Source: Cylindrotheca closterium
Lineage: Eukaryota; Bacillariophyta; Bacillariophyceae; Bacillariales; Bacillariaceae
DNA length: 64,000 nt
Reading direction: 5' to 3'
NCBI GenBank assembly: GCA_933822405.4
Contig: CAKOGP040000091.1
Coordinates: 31,412-95,411, forward strand
Shown: positions 51,912-62,534 of the stretch, one piece after another
How positions within the stretch are numbered: position 1 is the stretch's first letter
Layout of the letters: each line of letters opens with the position of its first letter
The notes under the pieces: generated by a model
Database searches by the model: none
What the model was told of the DNA's origin: nothing
What the model saw: only the letters and a program-made list of their open reading frames with translations
Position numbers and translations under genes: made by a program

Positions 51912-52877
51912 TTTCTAACAAAATCATCATCCAACACAACCATCCCACAATACAACCCCGGCCAGCATGGAGATTACCAGTTGTAGGAGTGGAGGGCCGC
52001 TGCAGATGGCAAGTCAATTCTTGGTCTGTAATGTTGTGCATAACGCAGATCCAACTATTGCAATATGATCATTGTCTAACATGGTGTTGACTTTTTTCCT
52101 TTCATCAGGGTAAGACGCAGGATGGCAAAAAATGTATTATCACCGTTGATCAGATGTGAGGCCGCAAGGAGAACAACTGCAAATGATAAGTCAATCTCCT
52201 ACTACAAAAAAATTATCTTGCTTTCTTGTGTGCAGGTGCTCTTCACCTTCCCAACCAGCAACTGCTGAGCCAGCCAATGTCCTATGTTTTTTTGTCTCAT
52301 CCTTGGCCTCTTCACCTACCAGTACAAGCACAAAGCAAGGCAAAAGCATCAGCATAACTACTGGCAGCACTGGGCACACTGGGTGGATGCTGATCTTGAA
52401 GGTAGAGGAGTACTATTAGCACTATGTAGTAGTGGAAGGAATGCACTCAACTTGGATCAAGCACACATGATGACTATCAATTGACAAACAGCCAAGTTGC
52501 TGGATCAAAAGGTGAAAGAGGGGAGGGACAGTAGCACTACTGTAGAACAGGAGGCAGGTCAGAGCTTCAAGCACTGTGATTTCAACTGCTTGGGACGTAC
52601 ACCCCAGTATAGCCTATTCAATAGATCAGTAAATTGTCAAATAAAGTAAATCTCTATGTGATACAATCAATGGTCACTTTAAATAGTTTTCCCATCTGCA
52701 TACCCTTTCATCACAATACACTAGTCTTCCAAAAGGAGAGGAATCTCTGTTTTAAAGGAGGTTAGCTTCCTCAAAAAGACAATTCTTGTCATGAAAAAGT
52801 CAAGGGGTTCTCATGTAACACATAGTCTCCACATGAGGTGGTGATAAAAATCACAATTTCCTTGTCCTTTTTACCCA
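51912..52877. other. unassigned DNA, no gene recognised
   Basis: No homology to the other elements was recognised. Short open frames have no known motif. Confidence 0.4.
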
Positions 52878-53549
52878 GGGATACCCGGCAAAAATCGTTT
52901 TGCTGCATATTTTCATGATGTGGTGTTTGTGGTTCAGGAAGTCTTACGCGATATAAATCGATATTGATTCGTTTCCCAATCAAACAAGGTGGCCTTTGAT
53001 TTTGATGTGACTGTCTATATATACATATTTCTGTGTATTGTAGGTTTCGTTGGATCTCTTTAGATTTTGTTGTGTTTCGTGAGATTCGTTGGAATTCGTT
53101 GGAATTCGTTGCGTTTCGTTGCGTTTCGTTGGGTTTTGTTGGGTATTGTTGGATTTCGTTGGTTTCGTTGCAGGTGTTTCCACGACCGTTGCAATGTGCT
53201 TTTCAGTCTTTTGCTTGCGCGAAAAACACACCCCGAATCTACAGATTTACAAAATTAGCTCACGGAGAGATTTCGTAGCTTTCATTGAGCGTTGAATTTC
53301 GTAGAGTTTCGTTGAATTTTGTTGAATTTTGTAGGATTTCGTAGGTTTCGTAGAGTTTCGTAGCGTTTCGTAGAATTTCGTACGGGCCGAGCATAATAGC
53401 CCAAAAGCAAGTCTGGCGTTGTCAATTGGTGGCGTTTTTAAAAAGAGTTTAATCAGGAAAATAATCTCCATTTAAACCGCGTGAAACTCCGTTGGCCACG
53501 AACACGAACACTGAAAATATGCAGCAAAACGACTTTTGCCAGGTATCCC
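52878..53549. mobile_element. non-autonomous inverted-repeat element (MITE-like) holding TTCGT minisatellites
   Basis: The ends GGGATACCCGGCAAAA (52878) and the reverse complement of GGGATACCTGGCAAAA (to 53549) form a 37-bp inverted repeat with 2 mismatches; weaker similarity extends to about 80 bp. Inside are two 10-11 bp minisatellites: TTCGTTGGAA type at 53044-53170 and TTCGTAGAGT type at 53293-53385. There is no transposase, and no clear target duplication was found, so the class is open. Confidence 0.55.
53044..53385. repeat. TTCGTTGGAA / TTCGTAGAGT minisatellites
   Basis: Two runs of a degenerate 10-bp repeat (53044-53170 and 53293-53385), separated by about 120 bp of unrelated sequence. 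The Phe/Val/Trp-rich open frames across them are produced by the repeat. Confidence 0.8.
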
Positions 53550-53904
53550 AGTGGAACTGTCAATTAAGGATAACGGCTGGGACATTAAGGGGAATATATG
53601 AGGCCAATCCACATGGTCAACATTCGCGAACGCAAAACAGGAAATACCGTATGTAGAATATCTACCAACATAGAAATCCTACCAGCTCTACAGACCACTT
53701 CTGTTTCGCAAATGTTGGGAATATGAAAATCCAGCATTCCAGGAACACCCGGCAGAACGATGATTTTTGTCATTGTTCGAAGAGCGGACAGACCTTCTAC
53801 AGTCATTTTCGAAATCCATGTGATCACGTGGGATAAGAAGAATAACTCATACTTAAGAGCAAAAGCTAATGATGACCAATTATGATTGGTTCAGACATAA
53901 ACGA
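53550..53904. other. no gene seen
   Basis: Short minus frame 53585-53827 (MITWISKMTVEGLSALRTMT) has no recognised motif. No repeats recognised. Confidence 0.35.
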
Positions 53905-54140
53905 TGAGAAGCGACCAAAGCGATGAGAAGCGACCACAACGCGATCAGAAGTGAGCAAAATATCGTTCCGAATGGAAATTGCTCGTTCCGAATGGAAATT
54001 ACTTGTTCCGAATGGAAATTACTCGTTCCAAATGGAAACTACTCGTTCCGAATAGAAATTACTCGTTCCAAATGGAAATTACTCGTTTCCCAAAGCGATG
54101 AGAAGCGACCAAAACGATGAGAACCGACCAAAAGTGAGTA
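53905..54140. repeat. 22-bp minisatellite and GATGAGAAGCGACC repeats, left side
   Basis: About six units of TCGTTCCGAATGGAAATTAC at 53964-54090, flanked on both sides by GATGAGAAGCGACCAAA repeats. The same 22-bp repeat occurs in reverse orientation at 55775-55845, so the two arrays bracket the frames at 54311-55601. Confidence 0.85.
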
Positions 54141-54310
54141 ATTTTTTTGGGGACTGATCTTGGGGGGCATTTTTTCACAGCTGGGACTTTGGCAAGACCA
54201 TCCTGCCTTGGCGAAACAGGCTCGCTCAAAACAAATAATGAAGTTTTCTTCTCTCTCAAACACCTTCCTCTTGTCACCAGAGGTGGCAAGAGAAACTGCA
54301 TTGGGGTTTC

Positions 54311-55601
54311 TCACAGGTGTTCTTGGAATTCCCCAGCCAAAGCAATCTTCCAGGAAAGAGTGAGGCCATACTGGTCTTTCTTGAAACTGGTGTTATCTTC
54401 AGGCTTGTTATGGATGCCACTCTTCTTGCTGTCAACAATAAAGTCCGACTTGGGGGAGAAGATTCTATTCGCAAACACTGGTTGTTCCATTGAAAACACG
54501 ATGATCGAGTAATTGAAAAATAGGTCCAAGTCTCTCTCAGCATTCACTGCCTCTGCCTTCAGGGCATTGACAACAGTCTTCTTTGCTCCGGGATTATCGG
54601 ACTTAGCAATACCAAACTTCTGGTACTGACGTGCAGTGAAGTTGGCTACTGGCTCTCGAAACAAAAGAATACGACCGAGATGCTTTTGAAAGCAAGCTGG
54701 CACCTCAAAAGAATTTGCGATTTTGAGTTCATAGAACTTGTAGTCATCTGGGGGGCATGAGCAGTTCACAGTGATGGTTTGATACTCAATATGGTCTTGT
54801 TCGATCAGACCTTGGCAAATGAATGTGTTTCCGTGGCGGTGGCCATGTTCTGGAAAATTATAGATGAGGTTTGGCCATTTCTTGGAACCATCTTGGTGAT
54901 AGTTGGGAAGAGGGTAGCTGGGCCTGGTTCTTGTTGGTGCGGAACCGAAGCCACAAGGAGAGGAGAAACTATGAGATCCATAGCTTGTGGCTCCGAAGAT
55001 TTGACTTGGTGAGCCAATAGAGGAGTTTGCAGAAATGTCCATCCCTGAAAGATTAGAAACAAGGAGGTCAAAAGAGGAGTTGAGTGCAGTTGCTTGTTCT
55101 GGAATTGTCGAAGATACTGCAGTACGCTGTTCAGGAGCTGGCAATTGTTGGTTTGTCCTCCTTGGTCGCCTCTGTCTCCATCCTGTCATCTGCGTCAACA
55201 GGGTTTTCCTTGTTTGATTCGAGTTCAGCACGAGTTGTATCCGACATCTTGATCTTGTTTTTCTTTACCAATTTGATGTACTACTAGGTTTCAATGCCCA
55301 CCCGTTTCACAGTGTTGTTGATGACCCGACTGTAGCACTTTCTTGTGATGCTTCCTTTTTCACCAAACATCGTCTTGTTTGTATTCCATAGTTGAATAGG
55401 CACAAAATTCCAACAATCTAGATTGTGTTCCTCAATGCTTTGAAGCTGATAATGAATTTCCCAATCTGCAAGTTTCTTACCCGCTCCTTCCTCAAGAGAA
55501 GATACGGCGGTGGCGGAGATTGGTGGCATGGTAGATGGTTTTAAAAGCGATTTGTTGGAATCTTCCTTTTCGATTTTGTGAGCATTATTGTTGACACTCA
55601 C
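54311..55601 (-). CDS. hypothetical protein(s) between inverted minisatellites
   Basis: Two minus frames. The downstream one (about 55249-54311) probably starts at ATG 55249 (MSDTTRAELESNKENPVDAD) and needs one frameshift near 55135 to continue as QLPAPEQRTAVSSTIPEQAT. It then reads a Ser-rich stretch, NLIYNFPEHGHRHGNTFICQ, CSCPPDDYKFYELKIANSFE, KKTVVNALKAEAVNAERDLD and SIIVFSMEQPVFANRIFSPK to a stop at 54311. The upstream frame (55601-55284, no ATG) has LADWEIHYQLQSIEEHNLDC and ITRKCYSRVINNTVKRVGIE. I recognise no family; they may be genes of the surrounding element. Confidence 0.4.
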
Positions 55602-55734
55602 AATCTCCTCTCCAACCCTTTCTGGTATTGCTGATCACATCTCAAGCCAAGACTTGATTGGCGATAAAGCATCTCTGATGAAGATCATGGGGGGTAGGAC
55701 TGAGCAGAGCGGGGGATATTTTTGTGGGACTTCC

Positions 55735-55850
55735 AGAAACGATGAGAAGCCACCAAAACGAGAAAAAAAAGCGAGTAATTTTTATTCGGAACGAGTAATT
55801 TCCATTCGGAAAGAGTAATTTTTATTCGGAACGAGTAATTTTTAAGAAGT
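55735..55850. repeat. 22-bp minisatellite, right side (inverted)
   Basis: GATGAGAAGCCACCAAAACG is followed by GAGTAATTT(T/C)(T/C)ATTCGGAAC repeated about four times. The latter is the reverse complement of the left array's unit, while GATGAGAAG is in direct orientation. Confidence 0.8.
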
Positions 55851-56023
55851 ATTGAGTCGCGACCTAAAAGCAGGTTCCATCATTATGTCAGGTGTGCCTT
55901 TAAATTTATTACGGACTAAGAATTTTTTAAAAATGTCCCTTTTGGTTCTAAACTATTTATGAACGACAAGATGTTCCTATATATGATGAGCTCCTGGAAT
56001 GTTGGATTTTTGAGGTCCAACCA

Positions 56024-56668
56024 AACAGGATTTGAGGTCCAATGAATCAATCAATCAATCATCACAACACTCAAACACACACAAGAACTCTCCGATCGAA
56101 CGCGCCATGGGCAATGCCCAACCCTATGGCCCTCCAACAAGGCTGATTAGCTTTATCGACTCAACTACAGGAGATAACGATCAATTACTGTATTTACAAT
56201 ACCATCGCCAAGGAGGAGATGGATCTTCCAGACAAAAGGAATCATGAACGAGCAGCGTCAGGACCACACATCACACATGGTTCCACACCAATATGGCTGA
56301 CTTGCTGCGCCCTCCACAACTTTTAATCGGAAGAGGATGACCTAAATGAGGGATGGAATGCATCCCGCTATCTTCGAGGAGAAGATGGGGATCATGACTG
56401 TGATGACATCTGCGACCTTTTTGGAACTCCGTTGCCGCGAATCCCACCTTGTGTAGTTGAGGACATGCTAACTCACGATTCCTCTGGTATTGGAGTGGGC
56501 ATTGGTCATGCAAACGAAGAGAGTAGCGATGACAGCGATCACACTGCTGAAGATAATGATGAGGATAATGATGACAAGGATGGAGATGCCATGGATTTTA
56601 TGGCTATTGATGACAAACCAGCAGCTATTCAAGACTTGGATAAAATATTAGATCCTTGGGTAGACTAA
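56024..56668 (+). pseudogene. Harbinger-type (DDE_Tnp_4) transposase C-terminal fragment in a duplicated segment, copy 1
   Basis: At about 56291 the plus strand reads IWLTCCALHNF, stop, SEEDDLNEGWNASRYLRGED. The W-x-TCCALHN block is characteristic of the C-terminal end of DDE_Tnp_4/Harbinger transposases. It continues GDHDCDDICDLFGTPLPRIP to an acidic tail (EESSDDSDHTAEDNDEDNDD) ending DPWVD at 56668. Upstream lies a separate open frame, MGNAQPYGPPTRLISFIDST (56107-56247), of unknown nature. The segment from CAGGATTTGAGGTCC (56024) is repeated at 63430. Confidence 0.65.
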
Positions 56669-57504
56669 AGGTATTAGTTAACAATACTTAAAGGGCAGTA
56701 GAAGTTTAATCCTGTTGTAACCATGATGAAACCATTGTGGCACAGTTTATGACAAAACGAGGGAACATTCAAGCTGAATTTTGATTGGTCCGATTGACTA
56801 GAGTTTTTCAGTTTCGCGTTGTCACATAATCTTGGTCAAACCGTTTGCTTGCGTCTACCAGTTTCTACATACGGTACGTGACGGGAGCTGGTGCCATATC
56901 CAGGTTACTGCAATTCAAAAAAGGCGAATCAAAAATATTGTTCGTCACGGAGAAACTCACCAATGCTATAGACAAGGAATTTTACACACGATAACGAGCC
57001 ATCACATTTTAAAACTGAACCATGGCATGAGGAAGCAGTGGAAGCCAGCTGTGCGGAGCAGCTTCATAGGAAAACACAACAATCCAACTTCGTGGGCTTC
57101 GCTGAGGATCTGACAGTTGGCCAGGAGATCCGTTTATATCTTGGCTGGGCACTCAATGCATACAACTCTCGGCTGAATGAGTTTGCACAGGCTCATTTCC
57201 GTTTGTTTTCCATGGTTGAAAAAAATATATACTGCGGAGCCGCTGCTTCGTGTTTCTCCAATTGGGCATGAGGCTGTTCCACCGGAATTCATCCCTTGCT
57301 AGTGTCCGAACTACCACATCGTTGTAGTTCGTCTAGTATAGAGAGTATGGTAAGGAGGCAGCAAGATGATGCAGGTAGCTAGATTCCAATCATACTGCCA
57401 TATCTTTGCTGAACTCTCTCTTTGCCGAACTCTCGACTTGATCACAAATGAATCGTCGCAAGCCAATAATTGAGATGCTATAGATAACATAGTTGATTAA
57501 ATAG
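56669..57504. other. unassigned, possible coding remnant
   Basis: A plus frame at 57038-57271 (NFVGFAEDLTVGQEIRLYLG, ALNAYNSRLNEFAQAHFRLF) looks protein-like but is not recognised. Nothing else seen. Confidence 0.35.
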
Positions 57505-59712
57505 TTAAGTTTGATTCCAAAATGTTACTAATGCAACCCAGGATGTGTAGAGAGTGCAAACAACACAAAACCAGTAGTCAAGGGACGTAGAATAAGCGCC
57601 ACCCCCAATGAAACTAGCATCACCAAAGGACTCGAAATGGTGGTCGCGAGGGATCATCTGGGGAATAAAAATCTTCCATTCCTCAGTTTGTAGGCTGTGG
57701 ATAATCACTTTGACTTCTCGAATTGCCACGGACTCAGCTTGTAGGATTGTTTGGAGCCCCAAAGAACTTTTGCCATTTTTCGGCTCAAGATTCCATCCAT
57801 GCGGTGAATAAAGGTAGAAGACAGTCGAGAAGCGATCTGAAGTTCCCAGTCCTTCCGCCTGTGGTACCCAATGAGAGTGCGGTACCGATGAACGAGGATC
57901 AAACGAAGAAGGCATTGCAGATTGAAGTAGGAACAGCGCATGTGGCGGCAAACTGTAGTGGCGTTCGAAAGCAGACCAAGGAGTTCTGCGATTTCTTGAA
58001 GGGTTAGGCGACGTTGCCGCAGGAAGGTCCTGAGCCGTTGGATGATACGATCTCGTTTCTCAGATGGGAGGCTCACCATAAGGGGACGAGAATCAATCAA
58101 CGAACTTTTCCCAAGACACGCAATCTTGAATCCCTTTTGAAGCGTCTGGGAAGCCAAGGATCAAATAGAGAGCCAGAACACTGGAGGCTATTGTTTGCCT
58201 CAGGGTCTTGGCGACATCGACATAAAGACAATCATCCATGTGGTGGTCGAAATTGGGTGGAATCCGAGATCCGTCCGGGTTGAACACACCTTTGTTGATG
58301 GAATCGGCTTCCGCTGGGGTAAACTGTGCGATCTCATCAGGCGTTGGTTCAGGGGATGTCGATATCGCCGGAAGGTATTGTAGAACCCAAGAAATCGTAG
58401 AAGCCTGTGACCAGAGGAAGCGTGCAAGAGCCATACGACTTAAGGCTATAATCTCGAAATTTGACGGGCAGGTATTGCCACCGAATGTCAGACCAGTGCA
58501 GAAGAACAGGAAACCGAAAATGGAAAACGTATGCATTCCAATGACATTTGGGTTCCATTTTCCGTGGCGAAAGGCACCTGAGACGTCGTCGTCACCAAGG
58601 TAAAGTTCCTCGGACTTGTAGCTGATCCGAGCATTGTAGATGTATGCGAGGTGGTTCAGAAGCGATTTTGGAAATTTGACCTTATGCTCCGTATCTTTTG
58701 TTGTCATATCGTTGGTAGCGATAGACTCGAGCAAAGGACGAAAGGTGCCATCACAGATTTGACGATCGCTCTTTCCTGGGACAACCACGAGGCCTTGTGG
58801 GATCTGCTGTGTATCTGGTAGGAAAGGTGTCAACAGAGGGTTACCAACAAGGCTGTGGGATCGGGCGAAATCCTTCTGCACTGCTTTCTGTGTTGTTTCG
58901 ATATTGGTATAAACCGAGTCGTGATTTCCATATTCAGCGAAGGATCGCCGATTCTTCTCGGACGACGTAGTGTTGACATAATTCGGACAACCGTCAACGA
59001 GCACGCGCCGTAAATTTGCAACAAGACCATCATCAACTGATGCCGCACGTAGCTCTGGTTCCAAAGCGTTCCAATCACGATGGGCCCCTGTATGGATGTT
59101 CCCAACATAGCGGACAGCGGTGGCTACGTCCAAGTTGTAATGTAACAAACAGGCGGTGAACATCCGGCTCCAACAGTGCATAACTTGGCCCATTGGTGTA
59201 TCCGAAGGGAGAACGGAACGAAGTGGCCAAAAGTCAACAAACTCGTGGCTCTTGAGTAACAGACGAAGAAGTAAGGCTCCGGAAAAAGCCTTGCCCAAGC
59301 GATCGCCCGTCGTTGTGTCCAAGTAACCGCTCTTGTAGAGAAAAACAAAGGTATGGCAAAATGTACTTTTTGTCTTGAAGCATCGATCGTTACTATCCTT
59401 ACCGTATGGTGACTCCACAGCCAGGGCAGTTCTACTCGGGAGATTCCGGAGAAATTGGGATTGTTCCGACCGAGTAAAGGTAGGTGTTACCCTTGCGCCC
59501 TGTTCCAGAATGTGGCGGAATCGGTCAGCAACAAGCATGTCCGCAGGGTCGAGCTCGTCAAAAATTGTCCTAGTTGGGGGATATTTCTGGAGAACACACT
59601 CGTCTTGTGGGTCAACGCAATGTGACTTAGGTGTGGGCCGAGACGCATAGTAGTTGACCTGCCGGGTAAGAGTGCTTACTGATGCGGCTGCCACTTGGTG
59701 GGGCAACAACAA
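57505..59712 (-). pseudogene. RT-RNase H ORF of the two-ORF element
   Basis: The frame is open from 59712 to 58093. RT blocks: LVVVPGKSDRQICDGTFRPL, YLGDDDVSGAFRHGKWNPNV (catalytic Asp, motif A), FFCTGLTFGGNTCPSNFEII, and HHMDDCLYVDV (motif C with DD). A frameshift near 58095 leads to SRPLMVSLPSEKRDRIIQRL and RLTLQEIAELLGLLSNATTV. A second shift near 57900 leads to the RNase H start FESFGDASFIGGGAYSTSLD. There is no ATG before about residue 59 and a TGA precedes the frame, so translation may rely on splicing from ORF1 or another device. Confidence 0.75.
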
Positions 59713-59800
59713 TCAACCATGAGAGAGAAGGAAATTAACTAGGAGTAAGTGGAAGGCAAAATTGGGAGAAGGAAGAAAGTTGCTTAAGTAAAAAGAGAAA

Positions 59801-62005
59801 CTAACCGGTACGTGGTTCTTGCCCAGGAGCCCATTTGACGTTCGGAGTCGATTGGACCCAGGTCTTGAAGGACTCCTGTTTGCTAACAGGACGAGATTGG
59901 AACACTCGTTTATGAAGATGGAGCAAAGTGCAACGAGTATTCGTGCACTGGAAGTTTTGGAAGAGGAAGTTGACACAGGCAGTCTTCTCTACACCGTTGA
60001 CTTTCCACTTTTGATCTGGCATTGGTGGTCGTCCGGTGGAAGTACAGATGAGCATACCCCTGGTGGTGCTTTCCTCGTTGCTAGGCTTTGGCTTCTTTGC
60101 AGGTGAAGCGACTGTATCTTGTTTGGAGGATGGTGACTCGGAGGACCGTTTGCCAGAAGGAGAAGCATTGGGGGCCGCGGTAGAAGAAATCAGGGCACTA
60201 AGGGCAGACGTCCTGGGATAGTTGGGGCGGCGACAATTTCGAAGTCCTTCGTCAATCTTGTCCAGCAGGAGCTGTGTCTGGGCTCGTGCGCCAGAGAATA
60301 GTTCCGCACGTTGAATGGTGCCAAGTGGTCGTGCTTCGGCATGGAGAGTGAAGTCCTTGGCCTCGGCGGCGATGACCTGGAAAACGGTTTGGAGGTCATG
60401 GAGGATGTGGACAGCGACACCCGTGAGGTCGATCACATGCTGCCACTGGACGGCATCAGGTCGGGACAAAGCAACCATAACCGTGTCAAACTGTCCCACC
60501 ATGAAGGGTGTGTTGTTGGACATGGAGAAATTTTCGGTTGCAAAGGCAGCAAGTTGTGCTACGTTGGAGATGGTGCTCTTGATGTTGGAAATGGAGGTGC
60601 AGCGGCCCTTGGAGTACAATTTTGTCTTCTTGGAGGCTCTCTTGGTTACATGCTCACCCATGTCTTCCTGCATGCAGGCTTCTTCATCTTTGTTAATATG
60701 CGAGGCCAAGTCCTTGTCGGTCCTGTCGGAAGGGAGGAACTGAAGGAGACTGAAGCAGGACAATGCATCGGATGGGTTCATTACTAGAGATCTGGTGGTA
60801 AAGCTGGCTCCTTGGATCGCCGCCATCCCAGCTGCCTGAATGCGATGGACATCCCAGTCGAAGAGAGCATGGTAAGCATTGCGGGTTGGTTGGAGCGCTT
60901 TAATGGATTGTTCGAAGGCTTCGTGGAAGAAACGAAGGGCAAGTTGGGGCTTGGCCTTCAATATGGTCTTCCAGGCGGACGAACAATCAGCCAGCACGTA
61001 CTCAACACTCCCATCCGGGTGGGTGATGAAATGGCCAAAGAGTATTCGCCAGGACGGTAGTACTCGCTCTTGGGCTTTGGTTGCCGCGTCGTTGGTGGCC
61101 GTGGTCTTTGATGCCAAAATTGCCTCCTTGATGATACTGGCGTGGTCGATTGGTTGGGCAGCCCCGGTAGGAACACTTGGTTCGGCGGAAACATCGGTGT
61201 GGGCTCGGGAGAGCGCGTCGACCTTACTGTTGAAGCTCGTGATGTACTTGTAGAAGGACTCGGAGCCGGTCCGGGCGTCGCGAAACTCATACCCAGAAGC
61301 TGTGGAGAGAGTATTCTCGGAGATTGCAGCTAGCTGCTCGTTGACAATAAACTGGTCCAGGGGGATAGAAGTCTTGCCAACCAGGGTCTCATCAACAAAA
61401 AGGCTTCTACCCATCGTATTCTTGAAGAGAAAGGCATGAACTTCGACCCATAGACGTTCGTGGGGCGAAAGGGCTAAAAGAACTTCTTCAGGGACGTCTT
61501 GGGTAAGGTCCAGAGCCGGTGGCATCTTGCTACCTGGAACAAGAGGGCAGAAAACCGAGACAGCACAGAAAGTTGGCGATTCGACTGTGAAGTCGATGTC
61601 TCCAGGTAAGTCTGCGTCGTTGGCGTTCTTGGCGTTGCTCGGGTGGTACTGGGTGTCCTTTAGTAGAGGGACGCAGCACGAGACGGCGCGGCCATTGTTA
61701 CCCACCCCGATCACCCGTTTGGAGAGTGCGTCGGGGTCAATGGTCACGGGGATCGCTTGGGCGAGGTCGTCTCGGAGGGAAGCGAAGATGCCAGCCGACA
61801 TGCCGTTGTCAAGGATAACCTTTTTTGAGATGGTAACGACCGTGAGCTTTCCTTGAGGGTCGAAGAACATAAGGCCAAGTGCCGAAGTGACAGCAGTGGC
61901 GCGATCAGACATGTTGGACGAGCCATGGAAAACGTTCTTCAAGAGGGCATCGGAGTCCGCATCAGTGAGAAGGGACTTGATGGAGGAGTATGAGGGAAAT
62001 AGCAT
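59801..62005 (-). CDS. ORF1 of the two-ORF element (gag-like, CCCH finger)
   Basis: 734 codons from ATG 62005 (MLFPSYSSIKSLLTDADSDA), an uninterrupted frame. Around residues 640-660 a Ser/Lys/Pro-rich linker (SPAKKPKPSNEESTTRGMLI) may include a nuclear signal. Near residues 688-708 CVNFLFQNFQC..CTLLH gives a C-x9-C-x4-C-x3-H spacing, likely RNA-binding. It ends EPRTG-stop. The stop region overlaps a possible 5' splice site (ACCG/GTTAGT) with a pyrimidine-rich tract and TTACTCCTAG downstream, so it may be fused to the RT frame by splicing. The structural role is inferred from position only. Confidence 0.7.
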   Translation of the reverse strand: MLFPSYSSIKSLLTDADSDALLKNVFHGSSNMSDRATAVTSALGLMFFDPQGKLTVVTISKKVILDNGMSAGIFASLRDDLAQAIPVTIDPDALSKRVIGVGNNGRAVSCCVPLLKDTQYHPSNAKNANDADLPGDIDFTVESPTFCAVSVFCPLVPGSKMPPALDLTQDVPEEVLLALSPHERLWVEVHAFLFKNTMGRSLFVDETLVGKTSIPLDQFIVNEQLAAISENTLSTASGYEFRDARTGSESFYKYITSFNSKVDALSRAHTDVSAEPSVPTGAAQPIDHASIIKEAILASKTTATNDAATKAQERVLPSWRILFGHFITHPDGSVEYVLADCSSAWKTILKAKPQLALRFFHEAFEQSIKALQPTRNAYHALFDWDVHRIQAAGMAAIQGASFTTRSLVMNPSDALSCFSLLQFLPSDRTDKDLASHINKDEEACMQEDMGEHVTKRASKKTKLYSKGRCTSISNIKSTISNVAQLAAFATENFSMSNNTPFMVGQFDTVMVALSRPDAVQWQHVIDLTGVAVHILHDLQTVFQVIAAEAKDFTLHAEARPLGTIQRAELFSGARAQTQLLLDKIDEGLRNCRRPNYPRTSALSALISSTAAPNASPSGKRSSESPSSKQDTVASPAKKPKPSNEESTTRGMLICTSTGRPPMPDQKWKVNGVEKTACVNFLFQNFQCTNTRCTLLHLHKRVFQSRPVSKQESFKTWVQSTPNVKWAPGQEPRTG

Positions 62006-62519
62006 GGCGGGTGATGGTGTTGATCAAAAGGTCGGAAAATCTGATATCAGAAATTTTATGGGGAGGGACGCGATTGGGAAAGGTATTGTAAGTGTGTGGA
62101 GGTTGGTATGGAATGTACTACAGTGCAGGGAATTCCATAGAAATGGCGTGTCAGCGGGTGGAGAGGGAAGTGTGAATGGGAAATAAAAAGGGAAGAAAAG
62201 TTTTTGATCTGGGAAGGAAAAGTTTTTGTTTTGGACAGGAAACGCCCCTTGAAAGGCGCTCGGGGGGATATTGGGAAAGATAGAACTGTAGATATATAAA
62301 GACTAGAAGATGTAGAGACATATTCAGGCAAGGGATATCCATCTTGGAGAGAGGAAGGATGAGAGTCGCATGGGAGAAATGGGCCGAGAACGAAGGAGAC
62401 AGGAAAAGCACGGATCCGAAATTGACTTTAAATTAAGTATTAGAGACAGACGGCTTTAGCGAGGAGAGCAAAAGCAGTTGTTTATAGCCGCATGGTGCGG
62501 CTAGAGGGGAATATGTAGA
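62006..62519. promoter_or_regulatory. presumed 5' leader/promoter region of the two-ORF element
   Basis: No gene seen. The ATG context at 62005 is CACCCGCCATGC. The stretch is GA-rich on the plus strand. No terminal repeat was identified, so where the element begins is unknown. Confidence 0.3.
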
Positions 62520-62534
62520 CTTCCACAGAGGATT

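Larger units (their letters stand above)
57505..62005 (-). mobile_element. two-ORF RT element of uncertain class (DIRS-like or a diatom-specific RT lineage)
   Basis: The minus strand carries a 734-codon ORF1 with a CCCH-type zinc finger, an 88-bp gap, then RT and RNase H. I see no aspartic protease, integrase, endonuclease or tyrosine recombinase. The order RT then RNase H, and the absence of protease, are compatible with DIRS-type elements whose recombinase would lie beyond 57505, but that region shows none. GC is higher than in the copia DNA. ORF1 is open throughout, so this is among the youngest elements here. Confidence 0.6.

Noticed and set aside
53044..53385. Possible gene with Phe/Val/Trp-rich product
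   Set aside because: The frame exists in several phases because the TTCGT repeat has no stops; there is no other coding evidence.
52878..53549. Assignment of the inverted-repeat element to hAT because of CAGGGATACC ends
   Set aside because: The other end reads CTGGGATACC and no 8-bp duplication flanks it.
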